Assembly: GCA_024331045.1 (NCBI GenBank)
Contig: JANDJC010000004.1
Span: 1 to 64,000 of the forward strand
Length of the DNA: 64,000 nucleotides
Direction: 5' to 3'
DNA from: Nitrospira sp.
GTDB taxonomy: Bacteria; Nitrospirota; Nitrospiria; Nitrospirales; Nitrospiraceae
Numbering within the stretch: the stretch's first letter is position 1; each line of letters starts with the position of its first letter. The position numbers and the translations under genes were made by a program. A model generated the notes under the pieces. It worked only from the letters and a program-made list of their open reading frames with translations. It searched no databases and was not told the DNA's origin. Below are positions 57,355 through 64,000 of the stretch, in pieces.

Positions 57355-58054
57355 CGACAGCCGGTGGCGGAATGTCCTTTGAACGATCAAAGAGAGAAAG
57401 CTGGCCAGGTCTCTGAACCAGTGAGGCCGCAGTGGAGACCGGCCGGGTTGTTAGGGTGCCAGCTCCGGGGGCGACAATTTCTCCGGACAGGGTGAGGCCA
57501 TCACAACGGCACATCATATCCACGATATCCACTGTTCTTCTCGATCGGGCATCCTAACGGATAGCCCCCTCCGTTAAATCTGGTGTCAGAAGCCAGAATG
57601 TTTGCAAAAAGAAGAACCACGCCTTGTGGCTTGTCGATTCTCAAGTCAGCGCGGCCTGTGAGAGGCTAACATCCGCTTGGCAGTTGGTGCAGTCGGTCAA
57701 CAAAAGAGGGCCGGTCACACGGGGACACGACCTCCCCAAACAAATGCCTTACACCGAGCTGGCTACGATCGCGAACAAATTGATGAGGGGAATGGGAAAG
57801 CGACAAGCGGGGCAAAAGTCATCTCGCACCTGATTTATGGAATTTAAATTTATTTTTTATGAAGGGGAAGAGTGGTCGTCATCCATCCTTCCGTCTTGGC
57901 ACGTAGGGTTCTGTTTGGGGTGTGCTCTTGGTTCAGGCTGCCAATTCTCGCTGAGCTTGGTCAAGAGCAATGGCCATGGGCGCACATTGACAGTGGCATG
58001 ACACCCCGAGATGCGGTATTGTTACCCCCTTATGCGGCGGGGTAGCCTGTTTGT
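57355..58054. other. 700-base gap inside the his gene run
   Basis: No supported gene; a 69-residue frame at 57624-57833 has no family or ribosome site. An 8-base direct repeat ATATCCAC occurs at 57516-57523 and 57525-57532. An AT-rich patch with ATTTAAAT lies at about 57838-57862, and a hairpin TACCCC-CTTATGCGGC-GGGGTA sits about 30 bases ahead of hisH. hisC is not here. Confidence 0.6.
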
Positions 58055-58666
58055 ATGATCGCGATCATTGACTATGGGATGGGCAACTTGCGCAGTGTCC
58101 ATAAGGCCTGTGAGGTGGTTGGCCATCGGGCGGTGGTGACCCGTGATCGGCGAGTGATCGATGAGGCCAGCCATGTGGTGTTACCGGGGGTGGGCGCATT
58201 CGGTGATTGCATGGCCAACCTTGAGCGGTACGGATTGATGGAGCCAATCCTTCGAGCCATTCGATTGGGCAAGCCGTTTTTGGGGATTTGTTTGGGGCTG
58301 CAGGTGTTGTTCACGGAAAGCGAGGAGTTCGGGCCGTGCAAGGGGCTCGATGTTGTTGCGGGGCGGGTGCGTCGGTTTTCGGCCGGTCCAACCATCAAGG
58401 TGCCCCACATTGGCTGGAATCAGGTCCATTTTCAAAAGCCATGTCCGCTGTTTGAGGGCATTGCCGACGGAGCGGACTGGTATTTTGTCCATTCTTATTT
58501 CGTCGATCCCCTCGATGAAGGGGTGGTTGCTTCACGGACAACCCACGGTATTCCATTCGTGTCGAGTATCTGGAAAGACAATCTCGTGGCCTGTCAGTTT
58601 CATCCGGAAAAGAGTCAGACGGTGGGGCTGCGGCTGATCAAAAATTTTGGAGCATGGGATGGCTAA
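58055..58666 (+). CDS. hisH: Imidazole glycerol phosphate synthase, glutamine amidotransferase subunit
   Basis: A 203-residue HisH. It releases ammonia from glutamine and channels it to HisF. The triad is C79 (GICLGLQ), H183 and E185 (QFHPEKSQ). IIDYGMGNLRSV is the family start. ATG 58055 begins the second half of the his run. Its last bases overlap the start of a lipoprotein gene. Confidence 0.97.
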   Translation: MIAIIDYGMGNLRSVHKACEVVGHRAVVTRDRRVIDEASHVVLPGVGAFGDCMANLERYGLMEPILRAIRLGKPFLGICLGLQVLFTESEEFGPCKGLDVVAGRVRRFSAGPTIKVPHIGWNQVHFQKPCPLFEGIADGADWYFVHSYFVDPLDEGVVASRTTHGIPFVSSIWKDNLVACQFHPEKSQTVGLRLIKNFGAWDG

Positions 58667-59429
58667 CCAACTGTTAGGACCCCATGGGGAACCGGCCTGT
58701 TTGCGAGGTGTTGGTGCTCCAACGCTGTTGCTTCGCCTCGCCCTCGCGGTCATGGTGACAACGCTGGTGGCTGGCTGTAGTGGCTGGAAGGTCAACACAG
58801 CCTCGTCGGATCTTCTGCCACGGTATACCGTTCGGACGCTGGTGCTGATCCCTTTCACCGCGATGACGACTCCTCAAATGCGCGACCAGGGCGATTTCTA
58901 TTTCTCGACGCCGCCGAGTCTTCGGCAGCAGGATATGTCTGTCGCGGTCGCGTCCGACGTCGAACCACGACCCAGGCAGGTGACCGTCGTTCCGCCGCAT
59001 GCGGCGGAACGGATCACGCAATTGTTTCGGAAACGGTTACAGTCCCGGGGCAGTCTTCTGCTTGTTCCGTTGGAAGAGTCGGTCCACCTGCCAACGGCTG
59101 AACCAACATCGCCGACGGCTCGACCGGAAGCAGCCGCCGCGGCGGTGGCGCGGAAGGTCAATGCGGATGCGGCAATGATCGGCTTCGTCTCGATGTATCA
59201 AGAACGGGTGGGAAGTCGTCTTGGCGCTCATCCGGCAGCTGCAGTGGGGTTTGAGGTCAAGGTTGTGGCGGCGGACGGGCAAGTCCTATGGGTAGGGAAT
59301 TATTATGAGCGGCAGCGTCCGTTGACAGAAGACTTCGTGGGCTTTGTGCAACGGTTCGGCATGTTCGTGACGGCGGACGAACTGGCGGAATATGGGGTGG
59401 ATGCCATCCTGAAGGAATTCCCTTTCTAG
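58659..59429 (+). CDS. Lipoprotein inserted between hisH and hisA
   Basis: A 256-residue protein of unknown function. A signal peptide (LLLRLALAVMVTTLVAGC) ends at the lipobox LVAGCS. The mature part has TVRTLVLIPFTAMTTP, an FRKRLQSRGS helix and AAVGFEVKVVAADGQVLW...YYERQRPL with beta character. It resembles lipoproteins that join envelope complexes, but no family is named. ATG 58659 overlaps the hisH stop by 8 bases and follows GGAG. The hisA start lies 34 bases downstream, so it is in the his operon. Confidence 0.75.
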   Translation: MANQLLGPHGEPACLRGVGAPTLLLRLALAVMVTTLVAGCSGWKVNTASSDLLPRYTVRTLVLIPFTAMTTPQMRDQGDFYFSTPPSLRQQDMSVAVASDVEPRPRQVTVVPPHAAERITQLFRKRLQSRGSLLLVPLEESVHLPTAEPTSPTARPEAAAAAVARKVNADAAMIGFVSMYQERVGSRLGAHPAAAVGFEVKVVAADGQVLWVGNYYERQRPLTEDFVGFVQRFGMFVTADELAEYGVDAILKEFPF

Positions 59430-59463
59430 TTTCAGTTCCCCGCGACAAGCGGAAGGAGTGGGT

Positions 59464-60189
59464 GTGCTGGTCATTCCGGCGATCGATTTGAAAGACGGCC
59501 GGTGCGTGCGGTTGCGCCAAGGTGATCTGGCGGCGGAAACAGTGTATTCGGACGATCCTGTTGCGGTAGCGAGAAGGTGGGAGGAACAAGGGGCGCCCCT
59601 CATTCATGTGGTGGATCTGAACGGGGCGGTGGAGGGCGGACCTCGTAATCTTTCGCAGATTGAAGCAATCGTCAAAGCGGTCGGCGTTGCTGTGCAGGTG
59701 GGGGGAGGGATTCGCTCAATCGAGACGGTTCGCCAATACCTGCGCGCCGGTGTGGCTCGCGTAGTGCTTGGCACGGCCGCTCTGCTGGATCGGGCCTTTC
59801 TTAGGCAGGCGTGCTGGGAATTCCCTGGCCGCATCCTGCTGGGACTTGATGCGCGAGGCGGCAAGGTGGCTGTCAAGGGATGGACGGCGGTCTCGGATAT
59901 CACTGCCGTTGCTCTGCTGAAGGACGTGTCGGACTACGCGATTCGCGCCGTGATCTATACAGATATTGCGCGCGATGGGATGTTGAGTGGGCCGAACCTG
60001 ACCGCCTTGGAAGAGCTCATTGCCTGTTCATCGTTTCCTGTCATTGCATCGGGCGGAATCAGCAGGATCGAGGATCTTCTGGCGGTGCGTGCGCTTGGCC
60101 CACGGGTGGAGGGCGCGATCGTGGGCAAAGCGCTTTATGATGGGAGGATGGAGTATCGAGCTGTCGTCAAGGCTCTCGGCGGTGTATGA
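59464..60189 (+). CDS. hisA: ProFAR isomerase
   Basis: A 241-residue TIM-barrel HisA. It isomerises N'-[(5'-phosphoribosyl)formimino]-AICAR ribonucleotide to the PRFAR form. Marks are [19 protein letters not shown], where D is the catalytic acid, and [15 protein letters not shown] with the second acid. GTG 59464 follows GGAAGGAG; GTG 59458 is also in frame. hisF follows after about 20 bases. Confidence 0.96.
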   Translation: MLVIPAIDLKDGRCVRLRQGDLAAETVYSDDPVAVARRWEEQGAPLIHVVDLNGAVEGGPRNLSQIEAIVKAVGVAVQVGGGIRSIETVRQYLRAGVARVVLGTAALLDRAFLRQACWEFPGRILLGLDARGGKVAVKGWTAVSDITAVALLKDVSDYAIRAVIYTDIARDGMLSGPNLTALEELIACSSFPVIASGGISRIEDLLAVRALGPRVEGAIVGKALYDGRMEYRAVVKALGGV

Positions 60190-60209
60190 GGGCGGGCCGA
60201 GGAGGGGCT

Positions 60210-60989
60210 GTGCTGACCAAACGTCTCATTCCCTGTCTGGACGTCAAGGATGGTCGGGTAGTCAAAGGTGTCAGGTTCGAAGAGCTGCGTGATGCGGGTG
60301 ACCCTGTCGAGGCGGCGACGTTCTATGATCATGAGGGGGCCGACGAGCTCTGTTTTTTGGACATCACGGCGTCGCATGAGAACCGGAGCACGATCATCGA
60401 TGTGGTCGAACGGACGGCCGCGTGTGTCTTTATGCCCGTGACGGTCGGTGGCGGTGTGCGCACGCTAGAGGATATTCGACGGTTGTTGAATGCCGGAGCG
60501 GACAAGGTCAGCATCAACACGGCGGCGGTGGAACGGCCGGAGTTTGTGAGGGAAGCGGCCCGCCGTTTTGGCACGCAATGTATTGTCGTCGCCATCGATG
60601 CTAAACGGGAATCCCAGCCGGTGAAATGGCAGGTCTATACCCATGGAGGTCGCAAACCGACGGGCTTGGATGTGGTGCAGTGGGCCAAACGGATGGAAGA
60701 GTACGGAGCCGGCGAACTCTTGGTCACCAGCATGGATGAAGATGGTCGGCAGTGCGGCTACGATCTTGAGTTGACGGCTGCGGTTTCCGAAGCGGTGTCG
60801 ATTCCCGTCATTGCGTCAGGAGGGGTCGGGACGCTGGAGCATCTGTACGAGGGGTTTACAAAAGGCAAGGCCGACGCGGTCCTGGCCGCGTCGATCTTTC
60901 ATTTTAGAAAATTCACGATTCCTCAGGCAAAGGCCTTTTTAAAGGATCGTGGGATCCCCATGCGATGGGATGGCCGGATGGCGGCATGA
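60210..60989 (+). CDS. hisF: Imidazole glycerol phosphate synthase, cyclase subunit
   Basis: A 259-residue TIM-barrel HisF. It pairs with HisH and forms IGP and [24 protein letters not shown] gives the first catalytic Asp, and [17 protein letters not shown] the second. GTG 60210 follows GAGGAGGGG and matches family length. hisIE starts 4 bases after its stop. Confidence 0.96.
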   Translation: MLTKRLIPCLDVKDGRVVKGVRFEELRDAGDPVEAATFYDHEGADELCFLDITASHENRSTIIDVVERTAACVFMPVTVGGGVRTLEDIRRLLNAGADKVSINTAAVERPEFVREAARRFGTQCIVVAIDAKRESQPVKWQVYTHGGRKPTGLDVVQWAKRMEEYGAGELLVTSMDEDGRQCGYDLELTAAVSEAVSIPVIASGGVGTLEHLYEGFTKGKADAVLAASIFHFRKFTIPQAKAFLKDRGIPMRWDGRMAA

Positions 60990-60993
60990 CACG

Positions 60994-61689
60994 ATGATGG
61001 ACGAATTGCGCCAGCAGCTCACGTTCGATGACCATGGACTGATTCCAGCCGTCGTGCAAGACTGGTCGGACGGATCCGTATTGATGGTGGGTTATATGAA
61101 TCAGGAGGCCATTGCTAAGACTCTGCAGACCGGAACCGTTCACTTCTGGAGTCGATCCCGTCGGAAATTATGGCAAAAGGGGGAAACGTCCGGTCACAAA
61201 CTCTATGTGAAACACGTATTCATCGATTGTGACCGTGACACTGTTTTGGTGAAAGCCCAGGCGGATGGTCCCACCTGCCATACGGGGGAACGCTCTTGTT
61301 TTTTTTCCAGGATCGACGAGCACGGACGGATTGCCGGGTCTCCAACTGACGAAGCAGCCGGTGGGATTTTGGAGGCGGTCTTGCGGGTCATCCGTGATCG
61401 TCGAGCCCGTCCGCAGCCCGGGTCCTATACCGCGAAACTGTTCGAAGGGGGGCAGGACCAGATCCTCAAAAAGGTCGTGGAAGAGGCTGGGGAGGTGTTG
61501 TTGGCATCCAAAGGGGGCAAGAAAGAGGAGATCATCTACGAGGTGGCGGATTTGATGTTCCACACGTTGATGGTTCTTGGCTATCATGATTTGACGATCC
61601 GGGACGTGTATGCGGAACTGGGGAGGCGGTTTGGGCAGCCAGGGATGAGAGTCGCTCCGCAGGACCATCAACGCAAACCGGTTGTGTGA
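60994..61689 (+). CDS. hisIE: Phosphoribosyl-AMP cyclohydrolase / ATP pyrophosphohydrolase
   Basis: A 231-residue bifunctional HisIE. The N-terminal cyclohydrolase part has MVGYMNQEAIAKTLQTG, the Zn/Mg-binding DCDRDTVLVKAQADGPTCHTG and SCFF. The C-terminal pyrophosphohydrolase part, with KKVVEEAGEVLLASKGG and YEVADLMFHTLMVL, follows. It does steps two and three of the pathway. ATG 60994 is preferred over starts inside hisF; ATG 60997 is also possible. Confidence 0.95.
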   Translation: MMDELRQQLTFDDHGLIPAVVQDWSDGSVLMVGYMNQEAIAKTLQTGTVHFWSRSRRKLWQKGETSGHKLYVKHVFIDCDRDTVLVKAQADGPTCHTGERSCFFSRIDEHGRIAGSPTDEAAGGILEAVLRVIRDRRARPQPGSYTAKLFEGGQDQILKKVVEEAGEVLLASKGGKKEEIIYEVADLMFHTLMVLGYHDLTIRDVYAELGRRFGQPGMRVAPQDHQRKPVV

Positions 61690-61766
61690 AGGCAGCCGGC
61701 GCGACTGTGCCGGCTCTAGGGGGGAGTGCGGAGAAAGAGACAAGAGGCAACAGCGACGTCGAGGCG

Positions 61767-62114
61767 ATGATGAGCGAGTGTCTGTTTTGTAAGATTGTGG
61801 AGCGCAAGGTTCCGGCAACGGTCGTCTATGAAGACGACCATACCCTGGCATTTGACGACATCCATCCCCAGGCGCCGGTTCACGCCCTGGTCATTCCCAA
61901 GAAACATGTTGCGGCGGTCCGGGATTGTGGGGAGGAGGAGCAGGCTCTGTTAGGCAAACTGTTGTTGACCTGCGCCAAGGTCGCCCAGTTAAAGGGTATA
62001 GCTGACTCGGGCTATCGGATTGTCACGAATACCGGAAAGGATGGCGGTCAAACGGTCTTTCATTTGCATTTTCATGTGACCGGCGGGCGCCATATGAGGT
62101 GGCCACCGGGCTGA
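61767..62114 (+). CDS. HIT-family nucleotide hydrolase
   Basis: A 115-residue HIT (histidine triad) protein. The N-terminal CLFCKIVERKVPATVVYEDD has the CxxC start seen in Hint proteins, and the triad HLHFHVTGG is near the end. Such enzymes hydrolyse adenosine phosphoramidates or dinucleoside polyphosphates. ATG 61767 (or 61770) is preferred over upstream in-frame codons inside hisIE; the stretch in between is low-complexity. Confidence 0.95.
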   Translation: MMSECLFCKIVERKVPATVVYEDDHTLAFDDIHPQAPVHALVIPKKHVAAVRDCGEEEQALLGKLLLTCAKVAQLKGIADSGYRIVTNTGKDGGQTVFHLHFHVTGGRHMRWPPG

Positions 62115-62236
62115 TCCGACCCGTGAAATTTGACAGATTTTCAAGCCGTCTGTTATCCTGCTCGGTCGATTTTTCCCGTCAAGAAAGGTTGTCTCGTCCG
62201 GTTGTGGTGGCGAGTTGGTGAGGAGCAACGACTCCG

Positions 62237-64000
62237 ATGGGGAACGGTTTGATCGCTGAGGAGATTATCGACCGGATCAAGAGACAAGTCGACATTGTCG
62301 ACGTGGTGAGCCAACATGTGGCCCTAACGAAGACAGGCCAGAATTTCAAGGGGTTGTGCCCATTTCATCAAGAAAAAACCCCCTCCTTTATTGTCAACCC
62401 TGCACGACAGATCTTCCATTGTTTCGGTTGCGGAGCGGGTGGAAACATCTTCACGTTTCTAACCAGGCTCACCGGTGCGAGTTTTCCCGAAGTCGTTCGA
62501 GACTTGGGGCAAAGAGTGGGGATTGAAATTGCCGAATCGGTGCCGGCAGCGGGAGGGACGGGGAAATTGGCTGGCCGACTGGAGCAGGTCAATGGCGCTG
62601 CGGCCTTATGGTTTAAGCAGAATTTGCGGGATGCTAAGGTCGGGCTGGCCGGAAGGAACTATCTCGAGGGGCGAGGCATTCACCCCAGCACTATCGATCG
62701 GTTTGGAATCGGCTGGGCTCCCCCAGAGTGGGATGGTCTCTTCAACGCGTTGACGAAACAGGGGTTTTCACCGTCTGATCTCATCGCTGCTGGCTTAACC
62801 GTGGCGAGAGAGAGGAAAAGTGGTTGTTATGATCGGTTTCGAGGGCGAGTGATGTTCGCCATCACCGATCTGCGCAAACGAGTGGTGGGATTTGGGGGGC
62901 GGACGGTAGGAACCGCCACCCCCAAATACCTGAATTCGCCGGATACCCCCCTTTTTAAAAAGGGGCAGATGCTGTTTGCCTTCGAACAGGCGCGCGAAGC
63001 GATGGTGGGGACTCAGACCGCCATCATTGTGGAGGGGTATTTCGACGCGATCGCTCTCCATCAAGCCGGGTTAACCCAGACGGTAGCGACATTGGGCACG
63101 GCATTGACACCCGACCATGTTCAGACATTACGGCGATTTGTTGAGCATGTGGTGTTGGTGTTTGATCCCGATGAGGCCGGGGTGCGTGCGGCGCTTCGCG
63201 GGCTTGATCTCTTCGTGAACAGTGGATTGGATGTCAAGGTGGTGACGTTACCGGCTGGCGAAGACCCCGATACCTTCATCCGAAAAGCTGGCGTGGCGGC
63301 CTTTGTTGAGCTGCAAGCTGCCGCTCCAAGCCTCTTGGATTATGTCTTGGGCCATACAATGCAGCGGGCGGAAAACGGCTCGGTGGAAAGCCGTATGCGG
63401 ATCGTGGATGAGGTGCTGCGCATTATCCAGAAAAGCGAGCATCCGCTGGAGCGGGAAGAACGTATCAGGATTGTGGCGGAACGACTGGGGATCAATCAAA
63501 GCCGATTGATTGAGCGTTATCCGACGTTGCAGGTTCGATCGCACCGTAAACCGATCCTTGCCGGTCGCTCCACGTCGGTCTCCGAGACCACTTTTCCAGC
63601 CATGCTGAAACGAGCACCGGAAGAACGAGATTTGGCGTGGCTCTTGTTGCATGGTCATCTGTCGCCCGCTGACGTGCGGCGGCTCGATCCCGAATGGTTC
63701 ACGATCGCTCCCTGTAAGAAGCTGATCCAGATGGCGTTGATGCAGATTGATTATGCGGGGAGGATTGATCCGAACGGGTTGGTTGATAGGTTGGCGGAGG
63801 ATCCGGACTGCAGTGCCCTGACGACCGAGTTGGCTGTACGGGAGGATCCAATCGAAGACGTGTCGGCTCATATCAAGGCCTGTTTACAGGGCCTGGAACG
63901 AAAATACGCCGATCGAAACGTACGAGATCTGATTGCCCAACTCAAAGTTGCCGAGCGGGCGGGCCGGTGGGAAGAAGCACGAGCGTTGAACAGACAGATT
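62237..64000 (+). CDS. dnaG: DNA primase (3' end cut by window)
   Basis: The open frame of 588 codons from ATG 62237 runs off the window. It makes RNA primers for replication. Domain order: CHC2 zinc-binding (GLCPFHQEKTPSFIV, then FHCFGCGAGGN with C and H ligands), the RNA polymerase core with YDRFRGRVMFAI and FGGRT, then TOPRIM (IIVEGYFDAIALHQAG and VFDPDEAG, holding the catalytic Glu and Asp pair), then the helical C-terminal region. The start follows a weak ribosome site (GAGGAGC). It is preceded by the HIT gene. Confidence 0.97.
   Translation, partial: MGNGLIAEEIIDRIKRQVDIVDVVSQHVALTKTGQNFKGLCPFHQEKTPSFIVNPARQIFHCFGCGAGGNIFTFLTRLTGASFPEVVRDLGQRVGIEIAESVPAAGGTGKLAGRLEQVNGAAALWFKQNLRDAKVGLAGRNYLEGRGIHPSTIDRFGIGWAPPEWDGLFNALTKQGFSPSDLIAAGLTVARERKSGCYDRFRGRVMFAITDLRKRVVGFGGRTVGTATPKYLNSPDTPLFKKGQMLFAFEQAREAMVGTQTAIIVEGYFDAIALHQAGLTQTVATLGTALTPDHVQTLRRFVEHVVLVFDPDEAGVRAALRGLDLFVNSGLDVKVVTLPAGEDPDTFIRKAGVAAFVELQAAAPSLLDYVLGHTMQRAENGSVESRMRIVDEVLRIIQKSEHPLEREERIRIVAERLGINQSRLIERYPTLQVRSHRKPILAGRSTSVSETTFPAMLKRAPEERDLAWLLLHGHLSPADVRRLDPEWFTIAPCKKLIQMALMQIDYAGRIDPNGLVDRLAEDPDCSALTTELAVREDPIEDVSAHIKACLQGLERKYADRNVRDLIAQLKVAERAGRWEEARALNRQI

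Noticed and set aside
57986..58054. TTGACA near 57986 as a promoter for hisH
   Set aside because: No acceptable -10 element lies at 16-18 bases spacing.

Overview
The window looks like chromosomal DNA of a GC-rich, Gram-negative bacterium. Outer-membrane lipoproteins, an RND pump with its outer-membrane partner, and a tmRNA are present. The conserved blocks rho-rpmE-prfA-prmC-murA-his and HIT-dnaG, a short-form HisG, many GTG starts and several HEAT-repeat genes suggest Nitrospirota (Nitrospira-like). That placement is inference from gene content, not a database match.

Layout. 1-3006 (minus): an operon of an ATP-grasp-like protein, a thioredoxin-fold protein and a KamA-type radical SAM aminomutase cut by the window edge. 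3182-9306 (plus): a fusion of a YkgJ-type cysteine cluster to a DUF2156-like acyltransferase, a hybrid histidine kinase, a CbbQ-like ATPase, a DUF167 protein and two paralogous glycine-zipper lipoproteins. 9571-12550: NmrA, pirin, FrnE/DsbA-like and VOC genes in a row behind an AT-rich promoter. 13365-16486: CDGSH protein, sigma-54 activator, STAS protein and hemerythrin. 16605-22387: a complete RND efflux operon. 22422-26197: nitroreductase, HhH glycosylase, SDR and a polytopic transporter. 26338-26688: ssrA (tmRNA), followed by about 2 kb of gene-poor DNA with small orphan reading frames, an RRM protein, and a decayed SIR2-type defence gene.

30843-48341 is the accessory core: a conserved unknown, a fused spermidine-synthase-like protein, UDP-glucose dehydrogenase, four consecutive HEAT-repeat genes, a secreted beta-propeller, a DCC thiol protein, and a co-translated trio of a degenerate phosphodiesterase, a small exported protein and a fifth HEAT protein. 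After these come two LPP20/FlgT-like exported proteins, a DUF1566 protein and an alpha/beta-hydrolase-like protein without a catalytic serine. Short perfect tandem duplications are unusually common in the non-coding DNA here. 48558-64000 is mostly housekeeping: YCII and DUF2203 proteins, rho with a long leader, rpmE, prfA, prmC, murA, hisG-D-B, a 700-base break, hisH, a lipoprotein, hisA-F-IE, a HIT protein and dnaG, which runs off the right edge.

The most unusual signals are the HEAT-repeat cluster with its degenerate exported partner, the cluster of tandem microduplications at 45146-45469, the SIR2 remnant downstream of ssrA, and the ATP-grasp/KamA operon.
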